Shown: positions 1 to 7,240, numbered from the stretch's first letter. The stretch: 12,092 nucleotides of DNA from Candidatus Heimdallarchaeota archaeon (GCA_029882335.1 JAOUKW010000085.1:1-12092); one strand, 5' to 3'. Notes: generated by a model from the sequence alone, not told the origin. Translations and numbers: made by a program.

Positions 1-2
1 GT

Positions 3-785
3 GAACAATTTGTAGATTCTGTTAACATTACTTGGACATCAGGAATCGACACATTTGGACATTTGGTTGATTATGATATCTCTTATTCCCAAGATAATGG
101 TGTTTCATGGTTAAATATTGTATCTAATGTCACAGGAACAAGCTATCTATGGGATACATCGACAATTCCCAGAAGTAATAATAATTTAGTTAAAATTGTT
201 GCCAAGAGTGTAGATCTAGTAATAGAGGTTATGTCGACATCTACATTTACATTAATCGATTCTCATCAATTAACTGCAGCTCAATTTCTAACTCCAAATT
301 CAGGAGCAGCAGTAGTGGGAAGTCTACAAGTAACTTGGACAAGTGGTACTGATAATTGGGACCATGCTATTACCTATAATCTCTTATATTCCTCCCAAGG
401 GGCTAATTCTTGGAATTTACTACTATATGCAACAAACTCATTAGCTTTTATTTGGGATACTACAACGGTTGCAGATGGTTCTTATGAGTTAAAGATTGTT
501 ACAAATGATACCTATGATAGTTCAATACTAGAAACAGTATCAGTTACATTTACAATTGATAATGTGATTGACAATCCTCCACCATCTTCTTCAAATCCAC
601 CATCATCCCCTTCAAGTAATCCAAGCTCACCAAGCAGCGATTCATCCGATGATGATAATACCAATGATACTGATACAGGTGAACAAGATGATTTTCTATC
701 CCTATTAAACGGACCCTCCAATATCAGTATGTTAGTATTTTTATCAGCTATTGGAATTATTGTAAGAAATAAGAGGAAGCTATAG
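3..785 (+). CDS. Cell-surface repeat protein with C-terminal membrane anchor (5'-truncated)
   Basis: The frame is open from the first bases of the window, so the true start lies upstream; 260 residues are visible. They form two copies of an ~82-residue beta-type repeat sharing a V/L-x-[IV]-TWTSG-[IT]-D core, a Y-x-[IL]-x-YS strand, SW and WDT[ST]T. A linker of Pro, Ser, Asp and Asn follows (codons at 573-692), then one hydrophobic helix (about 723-764) and a basic RNKRKL tail ending at TAG. This plan fits an extracellular, probably glycosylated stalk anchored by a C-terminal helix with a short cytoplasmic tail, as in many archaeal S-layer or adhesin-like proteins; several N-x-S/T sequons are present. 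The repeat resembles Fn3/Ig-like or Ser/Thr-rich surface modules, but I cannot assign a family. The ligand is unknown. A TTG at 63 is not the start, because the same repeat continues upstream of it. Confidence 0.85.
   Translation, partial: EQFVDSVNITWTSGIDTFGHLVDYDISYSQDNGVSWLNIVSNVTGTSYLWDTSTIPRSNNNLVKIVAKSVDLVIEVMSTSTFTLIDSHQLTAAQFLTPNSGAAVVGSLQVTWTSGTDNWDHAITYNLLYSSQGANSWNLLLYATNSLAFIWDTTTVADGSYELKIVTNDTYDSSILETVSVTFTIDNVIDNPPPSSSNPPSSPSSNPSSPSSDSSDDDNTNDTDTGEQDDFLSLLNGPSNISMLVFLSAIGIIVRNKRKL
12..260 (+). repeat. Surface protein repeat unit 1
   Basis: First visible copy of the ~83-residue beta repeat. It contains ITWTSG, DYDISYS, SWLN and WDTST and ends at FTLID. It aligns with unit 2 without large gaps but is diverged at DNA level, so this is an old protein-level duplication. 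Confidence 0.7.
315..560 (+). repeat. Surface protein repeat unit 2
   Basis: Second copy, 82 residues. It contains VTWTSG, TYNLLYS, SWNL and WDTTT, then a DGSYELKIV strand, and ends at FTID, directly before the Pro/Ser linker. The matching order of conserved Trp, Tyr and WDT positions supports homology with unit 1. Confidence 0.7.
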
Positions 786-902
786 TTTAAACAAACAACT
801 ACATATTCATGATGATAACACCTATGATAATTTAATCTAAAACTTTTTAAAATTCAATTTAAACTCTAACTTTATATAAATCGATTAATTTTATCTTAAA
901 CC

Positions 903-929
903 AATGTTAGGCTAGTTGCACCTAATATT
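903..929. repeat. Stem-loop in 786-1017 intergenic region
   Basis: AATGTTAGG and CCTAATATT can pair as a 9-bp stem (one G-U) around a 9-nt loop. It lies about 120 bp after the surface-protein stop and about 90 bp before the next start. No T-run follows directly, so an intrinsic terminator is not clear. Confidence 0.35.
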
Positions 930-937
930 TCAAGAAC

Positions 938-957
938 ATTTATTAATGTTAATAAAT
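938..957. repeat. 20-bp inverted repeat upstream of hydrolase gene
   Basis: ATTTATTAA-TG-TTAATAAAT has perfect 9-bp arms around a 2-bp centre, ending 60 bp before the hydrolase start. It could be an operator. All arm bases are A/T, so chance is a real possibility at this base composition. Confidence 0.35.
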
Positions 958-969
958 ATAGAAAATATG

Positions 970-982
970 TAATATTATAAAT
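970..982 (+). promoter_or_regulatory. Possible TATA-type promoter element of hydrolase gene
   Basis: The A/T-only stretch TAATATTATAAAT lies about 41 nt before the ATG, which would put transcription start near 1003 and leave a short leader holding the GAGGT site. A second TATA-like match, TTTATATAAA at 871-880, would give a longer leader. The choice between them is open. Confidence 0.3.
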
Positions 983-1005
983 TCATTCAGAAATATAACA
1001 TTGCA

Positions 1006-1010
1006 GAGGT
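1006..1010 (+). promoter_or_regulatory. Ribosome binding site GAGGT
   Basis: GAGGT stands 7 nt before the ATG at 1018, the classic Shine-Dalgarno spacing. It is one of few good sites in the window and fixes the hydrolase start. Confidence 0.55.
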
Positions 1011-1017
1011 AAATTAC

Positions 1018-2607
1018 ATGACTTTTAACTATAAATTTGATGAAAAAGTGGTTATGACCGATGGAAACAAATTATCAACCATCCTTGCCATTGAAACAAA
1101 TAAAAACTTGGAACACGATGTACTTGATACAATTGTTATAAGAACACCATATTCTGCAAAAGGTATGTTTAGTTTAATTCCAGCAATAGCACCTAAACTT
1201 ATACAAAAATTTCATTGGGTTTTACAAGATTGTCGAGGAAGATATGATTCTGATGGGGATTTTGCAATTTTAGATGAAGAGCAGGATACTTTAGATACAT
1301 TGAATTGGATTACCAAACAAAATTGGTCTAATAACAGAGTACACATCTTTGGTCCATCCTATCTTGGGTGGGTCGCTCTCCAAGTAATTCAAAAAAATTC
1401 AAATGCAACTATTGTAAGTGTATTCGCTCCTATGACATTTTCCAATCTTCAGGAAGGAGTAATAACAACAAATGGTATGCTTAATCTTCATCATTCATTA
1501 GCTTGGTCAATGATGATGTCTACAAAGGTACAACCTTCAATTAGCTTAATTAATGAAAAATGGGATGATTTTTATTATAAAGCTAGAAGAAAGGGACCTA
1601 TACTTGCAGGATGGCCAAATCGAGTTTGGGATTCTTTTTCTAAGATAGAGACTCTTGCTAACAAAAAAATAGAATTTTATGAGGATCATAGCTTTGCTAC
1701 AAAAATAACACTTGTTGCCAGTTATTTTGATTTCATCTGTGATGCATCACTCAAACTATATGTTGAATTAGCAGAAATTGGTGGAGTACCTCCAAATATG
1801 ATTATTGGTCCTTGGGGTCATAACGGTTACTTATCCTCACTTGGTTCTGTAGGAAAATTTGAACTAAATGAAGAAGGTAAAGGAAATATAATCAAAGATC
1901 TAAATGAGCATTTTTCCACATTAACAAATGGAGGTCTGAGTAAATCGGCTATCAAGATTTTTATACTTAGAAAAGGAGTTTGGGTGAATTTTCTAAAATT
2001 GCCTGAATTTAAAAATAAGACTGTTTACTATCTTTCTTCAAAAAATCAAATGTCACTTAAACTTGATACTCAAGACGTAGATGAGTTGATTATTCAGGCT
2101 AATATAACAAATCCAGTAAAAACTAACGGTGGTCCTTGTTGGGATAATGCTCTTGCCACAGGTTTGTTACCTGGTCCAGTTGATCAAAGGGGGATAAATA
2201 ACAGAGATGATATCTTAAAGTTCTACTCAAGTCCATTAGAAGAGGATATCGTTATAATGTCTAAAGTTAAGATTAAAACATATATCAAGGCTTCAAAGGT
2301 CGCATCTACAATAACTGGAAAATTAAATGTGGTATTAGAAAATGGAGAAGAGGTAATATTACAAAATGGAATTACAAAGGTCAATAATACTGATGATTAT
2401 CAGAATATCGATATTGACCTAAGTTTCACCTCTGTTGAAATCAAAAAAGGAGAAAAACTAATGGTGGAATTAAGTTGGAGTAATTTTCCATTTTACAATT
2501 TACCAGATCATGATTCAGATTATAAATTATGGATTTCTATTAATCAAGAGAATCCAACGACGTTAGAATTTGCTAATTATTTAACTAATGAGAATAGTGA
2601 TGAATAA
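1018..2607 (+). CDS. CocE/NonD family hydrolase (peptidase S15, X-Pro dipeptidyl-peptidase-like)
   Basis: Serine alpha/beta-hydrolase of 529 residues. Visible signatures in order are the N-terminal beta region; RTPYS at 42-46; DCRGRYDSDG at 71-80, matching the family's oxyanion-side DxRGxxxSxG; the nucleophile elbow GPSYLG with Ser114; a probable acid Asp238 in SYFDF; and the catalytic His268 in GPWGH. Residues from about 400 to the end form the C-terminal jelly-roll typical of the family, with LPDHDSDYKLWI near the end. The family includes cocaine esterase, glutaryl-7-ACA acylases and Xaa-Pro dipeptidyl peptidases, so the bond cleaved (ester, amide or X-Pro peptide) cannot be told from sequence. 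There is no signal peptide, so it should be cytoplasmic. Length is slightly below the usual 550-650. The GAGGT site supports this ATG. It appears to be a single-gene unit. Confidence 0.92.
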   Translation: MTFNYKFDEKVVMTDGNKLSTILAIETNKNLEHDVLDTIVIRTPYSAKGMFSLIPAIAPKLIQKFHWVLQDCRGRYDSDGDFAILDEEQDTLDTLNWITKQNWSNNRVHIFGPSYLGWVALQVIQKNSNATIVSVFAPMTFSNLQEGVITTNGMLNLHHSLAWSMMMSTKVQPSISLINEKWDDFYYKARRKGPILAGWPNRVWDSFSKIETLANKKIEFYEDHSFATKITLVASYFDFICDASLKLYVELAEIGGVPPNMIIGPWGHNGYLSSLGSVGKFELNEEGKGNIIKDLNEHFSTLTNGGLSKSAIKIFILRKGVWVNFLKLPEFKNKTVYYLSSKNQMSLKLDTQDVDELIIQANITNPVKTNGGPCWDNALATGLLPGPVDQRGINNRDDILKFYSSPLEEDIVIMSKVKIKTYIKASKVASTITGKLNVVLENGEEVILQNGITKVNNTDDYQNIDIDLSFTSVEIKKGEKLMVELSWSNFPFYNLPDHDSDYKLWISINQENPTTLEFANYLTNENSDE

Positions 2608-2712
2608 TTCAGATTTGGAAAAACCAGTTACTTGTAGATAATGTAAAATTATTAATGATTATTGTAACATTTATTTTACTCAATCTATATTCCTATCTGA
2701 AGTGATTTATTA

Positions 2713-2722
2713 CTGTATAATA
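2713..2722 (+). promoter_or_regulatory. Possible TATA box of the winged-helix regulator gene
   Basis: CTGTATAATA lies about 70 nt before the GTG start. A start site ~25 nt downstream would fall at the edge of the 18-bp palindrome, giving a roughly 45-nt leader. Alternatively the AT core of the palindrome (TAAATTTA, 2750-2757) is itself the TATA box, 30-38 nt before the GTG. Confidence 0.3.
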
Positions 2723-2744
2723 AGATGTATTAAATCAACATATT

Positions 2745-2762
2745 TCTAGTAAATTTACTAGA
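2745..2762. repeat. Perfect 18-bp palindrome, probable operator
   Basis: TCTAGTAAATTTACTAGA reads identically on both strands and ends 25 bp before the start of a winged-helix regulator gene. Symmetric sites of this size are typical for dimeric winged-helix proteins, so autoregulation is the natural inference. It overlaps either the start-site region or the TATA position. Confidence 0.55.
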
Positions 2763-2787
2763 CTTTGATTCATATTTCTAATAATAG

Positions 2788-3540
2788 GTGGTGTGTATAG
2801 TTAAACAAACAAAAGATAAAAATCAATCAACAAATGATAAAGAAACAGATCCTGACCAAATATCTGCAATGATAAATATCATAAAAGCATACCAAAACAA
2901 GGTCCAATCCTCAATTATTTTCATATTGAAAATTTATCCCGAGCTTTCTACGAATGAATTATCTAAAAAATTAAACAAGTCTAAACCTACAATTCTTAGA
3001 AATATTCAGAAACTAATAGAATTAGGGATAATATCAGTTAAAGAGATACATAATCTACCTGGTGCTTATCCACAACGTGTATACTCATTGAATAAGCCGA
3101 ATTTTGTAGTAAGAGGACAGGATTTGAGTGAAAAATTAATGGAAAATCCATCACTTGTGTTAGAATACAATGCATATTGGCTAAATCAATTCAATCAATT
3201 ACGGTACATAGCAGATGCAGCGATCGAATTTATTAAACAAAGAGAAAAAGCAATTTTGAAGAATTATAAAAATCCTCAAGAGTTATTTATGATATTATCC
3301 GATCATCTAGGATCATTTTCCAGTTATTATTTAAGCAGGAATCAAGCTAAAGATGCATTGAAAAGTGGAATTCAAAAAATACCCCACAAAAATTATAATC
3401 ATGAGAACAATGATCTGAATGAATTTATGTATTTGGAATTATTTCTTCCGATTAAAAGTTTACTGGATGTAATGATTGAGTCTAACTATCAATTTAATGG
3501 TGAAATATGGAAAAATGTGGTAGAACACAATAAATCATGA
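2788..3540 (+). CDS. Winged helix-turn-helix transcriptional regulator
   Basis: Protein of 250 residues. Residues ~37-103 form a winged helix: a helix at SSIIFILKIYPE, the helix-turn-helix LSTNELSKKLNKSKPTILRN with recognition helix KPTILRNIQKLIELG (66-80), then a wing around HNLPGAYPQRVYSLN (88-102). This is the MarR/ArsR-type layout common in archaeal one-component regulators. Residues ~110-250 are mostly helical with no recognised ligand domain, and probably dimerise or sense a signal. The GTG at 2788 directly follows an in-frame TAG, so it is the longest possible start. The first ~27 residues are hydrophilic and poorly ordered, so ATG 2869 (Met28) could be the real start. The palindrome just upstream suggests self-repression. 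Targets are unknown; the flanking hydrolase and phosphoesterase are candidates only by position. Confidence 0.8.
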   Translation: MVCIVKQTKDKNQSTNDKETDPDQISAMINIIKAYQNKVQSSIIFILKIYPELSTNELSKKLNKSKPTILRNIQKLIELGIISVKEIHNLPGAYPQRVYSLNKPNFVVRGQDLSEKLMENPSLVLEYNAYWLNQFNQLRYIADAAIEFIKQREKAILKNYKNPQELFMILSDHLGSFSSYYLSRNQAKDALKSGIQKIPHKNYNHENNDLNEFMYLELFLPIKSLLDVMIESNYQFNGEIWKNVVEHNKS

Positions 3541-3580
3541 AGTACGATTATTTCGCATGCATTACAATTATTTAATAAAA

Positions 3581-3590
3581 AGTATAAATC
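3581..3590 (+). promoter_or_regulatory. TATA box of phosphoesterase gene
   Basis: AGTATAAATC, preceded by purine-rich AATAAAA as a possible BRE, is centred about 32 nt before the ATG at 3618. This places the transcript start a few bases before the start codon, so the mRNA should be leaderless or nearly so. Confidence 0.5.
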
Positions 3591-3617
3591 TTTTTCTATT
3601 AAATCAATAAATTTGAC

Positions 3618-4418
3618 ATGATGTATTCATATCGTATTGTTGCAATTGGAGATATTCACGTAGAATTAAATCTGTTAAATTTGGCATTTGAATGGATATC
3701 AAAGAATTCGATAGATGCAGTTATTCAAACAGGAGATATTTGCAATGCCCGATTATTACCAAAAGATGCTAATCTTGCACAAATTTTGAATCAAGCTGAT
3801 TCAACTTTTGATATCTTTAAAAGTTCGAATAAACTCATCAATTTTGTTCCTGGGAATCATGATCCAATTGAGATAGGATCTAAATACGTATCAGATACAA
3901 TTATTAATAGACATTCGAATTCAGGATATTTGTTTAACTATAAAATAACTGGTATAGGCGGAAGTCATAGTGTACCATCTCAATTAATTGGCAAAACAGT
4001 ACCATTTATTGAGTCATCTTTGGACCACATATATGACTTAGCTGATTTGGATTATGTAGGCAAAAGAATAATTGATGATTTTGAGTATTATATTCATAGT
4101 GATATAATTAAAAATTATGATTATTTATTCCCTTGTGATATATTAATTACACACACTCCTGCTTTAATTGAAGGAGCAGACTATCATAATTATGCATCCC
4201 TTGGTATTTATAAATTAATTGAACGTTATCAACCATTGCTTCATATATCCGGTCATATTCATCTTCCAAAAACGCATATTGAGAAGATAGAATGGGAAAA
4301 TAAGAAAGCCACAACGCTAATTAATCTAGGATCGTTGGATGAGAAAAAGATCTTTCTAATTGAATTGTCTAAGAATGAAATAAAAGTTGATGAGGTATCA
4401 GTAATTGAATTGGAATAA
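3618..4418 (+). CDS. Calcineurin-like metallophosphoesterase
   Basis: Protein of 266 residues carrying all metal-binding blocks of the calcineurin-like phosphoesterase fold: GDIH (Asp12, His14), TGD (Asp40), GNHD (Asn80, His81, Asp82), THTP (His179) and GHIH (His213, His215). These bind a dinuclear metal centre that hydrolyses phosphomono- or phosphodiesters. The family acts on nucleic acids, cyclic nucleotides, proteins or small phosphates, and the substrate cannot be read here. There is no signal peptide or membrane segment, so it is cytoplasmic. An insert of roughly 60 residues (115-175) between the GNHD and THTP blocks may form a substrate cap. Two ATGs stand in tandem (3618, 3621); the TATA box at 3581-3590 fits either. 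It is 77 bp after the regulator with its own promoter, so not a tight operon. Its stop lies 9 bp from the convergent methyltransferase stop. Confidence 0.9.
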   Translation: MMYSYRIVAIGDIHVELNLLNLAFEWISKNSIDAVIQTGDICNARLLPKDANLAQILNQADSTFDIFKSSNKLINFVPGNHDPIEIGSKYVSDTIINRHSNSGYLFNYKITGIGGSHSVPSQLIGKTVPFIESSLDHIYDLADLDYVGKRIIDDFEYYIHSDIIKNYDYLFPCDILITHTPALIEGADYHNYASLGIYKLIERYQPLLHISGHIHLPKTHIEKIEWENKKATTLINLGSLDEKKIFLIELSKNEIKVDEVSVIELE

Positions 4419-4427
4419 CTCTTTAAT

Positions 4428-5933
4428 TTAAATTTTTGAACGAATATTATCAGTGAAGTATTCTATCTCATTCTTAATTTCATCAGTTACTCCATATATT
4501 TCATAAAAAATTTTATCTAAATTATCTGATAACTCATTATAATTATAATTAAGATCTGATTGTAAACCTTTAATAATTCTTGTCACCAATGAGACAACCT
4601 CTATAAATTTATTATTGTTCATAATAAATGGTAATCCCTTAATATAAGAAGCTGTTACCATATTACTTCGGTTAATAAATCCTCTAAGTATATAAGTAGC
4701 AAGTTTTGTATTTAGAAATCCTAGTAGATACAGTAACATATCGTGATTTTCATGAAATAAAGTCGGATTAATTCCAAATAATGAGTTAGATTCCATATAA
4801 CATGCACTAAATTCCACACCCATAGAAGAACAGGTAATCCCTTCTTTATAAAAGAACTCACGATTGCGAATTATATAGTTTCGTGATTGAGAATGGCTTT
4901 TATCAACATCAGACTCAATCCATTCTTTTGGTAGATAATAATACTGTTTACCACCAGGGTTTCGATAAAATCGAATCCACCCATTACCTGGTGAGTTTGT
5001 CATTTTTTTAAGAAAATATTTATCATTTCCTGTTGAAATTCCTGTTCCTCCTCCATAAATATCACCGATCTTTATGTTATTATTATAGAGATCAATTATA
5101 AATTCAATTGCAAAAATAGGGTGACCTATGAAAAATTTAAGATCTGGTGTGTTATTAAATAGAGATTGATTTATTTTGAATCTACGTGAACCATATTGCC
5201 AATAATCTTCCTGATGTTGTAATCTATCAACAGAATTAAAATTATGGTGTGTTTGATCCATGTTTGCATTTTTATTTCTTTTTTGTAAAATAAGAATTAC
5301 TGTTTTAACATCTGCATTAGTTCCATGAAATAAATTCTGAGGTGGTAGAATTACATCTTTAAATATAAAATGTTGTAATAAAAATTTTCTAAATTCTAAA
5401 TAACGTCTTTTGGTAAGAAAATTATCCTGCAGTATAAAACAAAGTATCCCGTTCTCATCAAGTAATCTCGTTGCTTTAATAGTAAATGCCACATATAAAT
5501 TAAGAACAGCAATTTTACCATAATTCTTTTCAATATATTTTCGTTTTTCTTTTATATATTTACTTTGTCTTTTACTCTTATATGGTGGATTACAAATTAT
5601 TAGATTGAATTTTTTTTTACTTTCATATTCCAAAAAATCAGTTTTTATTAGTATAATATCAGAGCAAATACCTTGAGGTTGAGTGTTTTCTTGTATGTCT
5701 ATTCCAGTTATTGCCAATTTAAATTTACTTATTTTGGCTTGTTTTAGAAGTTCAAGAATGAAAATTCCATCTCCATAACATGGATCAAGAATTCGAAGTA
5801 CTTTGGTATCTACCATATTATTTTGATCTAGAATGCTCAAGTATGTAAGAGATTTTTCAACCATATACTTAGCAGTTAGCTCTGGTGTATAATACACACC
5901 ATTTTGTCTATTACTGCTTAGAATATCATTCAT
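4428..5933 (-). CDS. Eco57I/PglX-like N6-adenine DNA methyltransferase (solitary)
   Basis: Protein of 501 residues, an SAM-dependent adenine-N6 DNA methyltransferase. GVYYTP (12-17) is the motif X region. DPCYGDG (50-56) is motif I, a variant of DPACGDG/DPACGSG. GIDI (77-80) and KTDF (97-100) are motifs II and III, and NPPY (115-118) is catalytic motif IV. Residues from about 285 form a target-recognition region: DIYGGGTGISTGNDKYF, FFYKEGITCSSMG and a late GFLNTKLATYIL/IKGLPF segment, in the style of Eco57I, type IIG and BREX PglX enzymes. It is far shorter than PglX (about 1200 residues) and shows no PD-(D/E)XK or other nuclease block. No endonuclease or BREX gene neighbours it. It may be a solitary epigenetic or protective methylase, or the partner may lie elsewhere. 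A TATA-like box sits ~27 nt upstream; the DUF2804 gene is 63 bp upstream on the same strand. Confidence 0.9.
   Translation of the reverse strand: MNDILSSNRQNGVYYTPELTAKYMVEKSLTYLSILDQNNMVDTKVLRILDPCYGDGIFILELLKQAKISKFKLAITGIDIQENTQPQGICSDIILIKTDFLEYESKKKFNLIICNPPYKSKRQSKYIKEKRKYIEKNYGKIAVLNLYVAFTIKATRLLDENGILCFILQDNFLTKRRYLEFRKFLLQHFIFKDVILPPQNLFHGTNADVKTVILILQKRNKNANMDQTHHNFNSVDRLQHQEDYWQYGSRRFKINQSLFNNTPDLKFFIGHPIFAIEFIIDLYNNNIKIGDIYGGGTGISTGNDKYFLKKMTNSPGNGWIRFYRNPGGKQYYYLPKEWIESDVDKSHSQSRNYIIRNREFFYKEGITCSSMGVEFSACYMESNSLFGINPTLFHENHDMLLYLLGFLNTKLATYILRGFINRSNMVTASYIKGLPFIMNNNKFIEVVSLVTRIIKGLQSDLNYNYNELSDNLDKIFYEIYGVTDEIKNEIEYFTDNIRSKI
4431..4437 (+). terminator. T-run at phosphoesterase 3' end, inside convergent gene
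   Basis: AATTTTT begins 13 bp after the phosphoesterase stop and lies within the last codons of the opposing methyltransferase. Archaeal termination commonly uses such T-runs. Transcripts of the two genes must then overlap at their 3' ends. Confidence 0.25.
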
Positions 5934-5955
5934 ACTAAAGTTGCATTCCCTTTTA

Positions 5956-5964
5956 CTATTAAAA
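5956..5964 (-). promoter_or_regulatory. Possible TATA box of methyltransferase gene
   Basis: On the minus strand TTTTAATAG is centred about 27 nt before the ATG at 5933, the right distance for a leaderless archaeal transcript. No Shine-Dalgarno is visible before the ATG. It lies in the short gap after the DUF2804 gene, so the methyltransferase can be transcribed on its own. Confidence 0.35.
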
Positions 5965-5996
5965 GTCCAATTAGTGGAAGTGGTTTAGTATAGTTA

Positions 5997-7058
5997 CTAC
6001 CATCTATTATATACCTTTTCTGCAAATCCTAAGAAATTATTCACAGATAATTTTTCATTATTATCTAATATTACAAATCCACTAAAATATCCAAATACTT
6101 GATGTTGAACCGATTTAAAAATCAATAAGTTTACCACTGAATTACGATCTATAATTGGTTGAAATTCCATATTAAATCGACCGTCATTGCTGGTAAACTT
6201 CCAAGAATTAAGAAAATTATTACTATCTATATGAAATTCTACGATATCTAGTTTATGACCAATACCATCATAAAATATCATATTTTCAGTGCCCTTTGGA
6301 TCTCCAAAACCATAGCCAATATTAAACCCAAATAGTTTTCCATTTAACCTACCTGAAGCAGATCCCCAATACCATGTATCACGATATGGCCAAACTCCTC
6401 TTCCCCAATCTAAAACAGCAAAGCTGTTATTTGTGGGAAATACAATAGTCTCTTCTCCTATCTTAACTGTTCCATTTACGTCAATACAATTTATTTTTTG
6501 ATTATAATAGAAATGTTTTGGTTTATTTTTCCAAGGTGTTGACATCACAATTGAATCCGCGTTTGGATCAAAATTAAGTTCAAATTTAGCAACTAAATCA
6601 CCTTTACTGTAATTCTTAAAATCAATGCTTAATGTAAAATTTCCTGCATTCCTATCCAAATGTATTGATAAGTTTTTGCCTTGATAACTCGTGATACCTG
6701 AGGTTGATGTATGGGGTAAATTCGTCTTTCCTTTACTAAATAATTTTGTTTCTTCTTTAGAAATGAATGTTTTTTCCTTAAAATCCAACCATACAACATT
6801 GAATAAAGACATAATACCAAGGTCTGCAATGGTCAAAGTTATTCCAAACTCATCACTTAATATTGCAAAATAATCCCATTCCTTAATCCTATGCCATCCG
6901 ACCGCTATTTGTTCACGGTTATATGATAATAAAGGCTTTCTCATCCATCCTGTTTGGTTTAGTTTACCCTTTTGGTTTAGTAGTTCTGATTTGTTTACAA
7001 TCTCTGTATTATTATCCACAAAGAAGCAATCAGTGAGTACAGTTAAAATATTAACCAT
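5997..7058 (-). CDS. DUF2804 family protein
   Basis: Protein of 353 residues with the diagnostic blocks of DUF2804: an early G-x-L-N-x-TGWMRKPLL (31-44); LTIADLG (75-81); the Trp-rich core FAVLDWGRGVWPY followed by DTWYWGSASG (213-236); FNIGYGFGD and the TENMIFYDG stretch (245-265); a DGRF block (292-295); HQVFGYFSG (319-327); and GFAEKVYNRW at the very end. Length and order match full-length family members, so it is intact. The sequence is strand-rich with no signal peptide or membrane helix, so a soluble beta-fold protein is expected. No biochemical function is established to my knowledge. The conserved Asp, Arg, Trp and His-Gln residues suggest an enzyme or lipid/carbohydrate-binding pocket, but that is inference. 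It is divergent from the TPR gene, and a minus-strand TTTTATTTC at 7093-7101 may be its promoter. Confidence 0.9.
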   Translation of the reverse strand: MVNILTVLTDCFFVDNNTEIVNKSELLNQKGKLNQTGWMRKPLLSYNREQIAVGWHRIKEWDYFAILSDEFGITLTIADLGIMSLFNVVWLDFKEKTFISKEETKLFSKGKTNLPHTSTSGITSYQGKNLSIHLDRNAGNFTLSIDFKNYSKGDLVAKFELNFDPNADSIVMSTPWKNKPKHFYYNQKINCIDVNGTVKIGEETIVFPTNNSFAVLDWGRGVWPYRDTWYWGSASGRLNGKLFGFNIGYGFGDPKGTENMIFYDGIGHKLDIVEFHIDSNNFLNSWKFTSNDGRFNMEFQPIIDRNSVVNLLIFKSVQHQVFGYFSGFVILDNNEKLSVNNFLGFAEKVYNRW

Positions 7059-7136
7059 ATCACTTGTTTGAAATTAACATTTGTTAGATAACGAAATAAA
7101 ACAAAAAACTGAAAATGTATCTCTGTTTAATTCATT

Positions 7137-7164
7137 GATTTCATTATTTTGATTTTATGAAATC
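7137..7164. repeat. Inverted repeat between divergent DUF2804 and TPR genes
   Basis: GATTTCAT and ATGAAATC are perfect 8-bp arms separated by 12 bp, with half-site centres 20 bp apart (about two helical turns). It lies between two divergent starts, 79 bp and 77 bp from each, and could bind a dimeric regulator affecting both. Confidence 0.35.
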
Positions 7165-7240
7165 CAAAGTAGCGAAAAACAAATTTATTGTTAAAATTAA
7201 GGATTAAAACATCATAATTCTTATTAACAAATTATAGTTT

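Noticed and set aside
63..65. TTG as start codon of the first gene
   Set aside because: The same frame is open to the window edge and encodes the start of the first repeat, so the gene is truncated rather than starting here.
573..692. Ser/Pro linker as a phase-variable DNA repeat
   Set aside because: The codons vary and no exact tandem nucleotide unit is maintained, so slippage is unlikely.
512..721. Minus-strand open frame of 69 codons
   Set aside because: It is antisense to the Ser/Pro/Asp linker; the acidic, Gly-rich product is an artefact of that composition and has no start signals.
4428..5933. Part of a BREX defence island
   Set aside because: Only the methyltransferase resembles PglX and only in part; no brxA, brxB, brxC, brxL or pglZ is in the window.
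2788..5933. Regulator, phosphoesterase and methyltransferase as one new defence operon
   Set aside because: The methyltransferase is on the opposite strand, and the phosphoesterase has its own TATA box 77 bp after the regulator. There is no evidence that they work together.
6629..6873. Short open frames on both strands within the DUF2804 gene
   Set aside because: They overlap a coding frame with clear family motifs and have no ribosome site or promoter.
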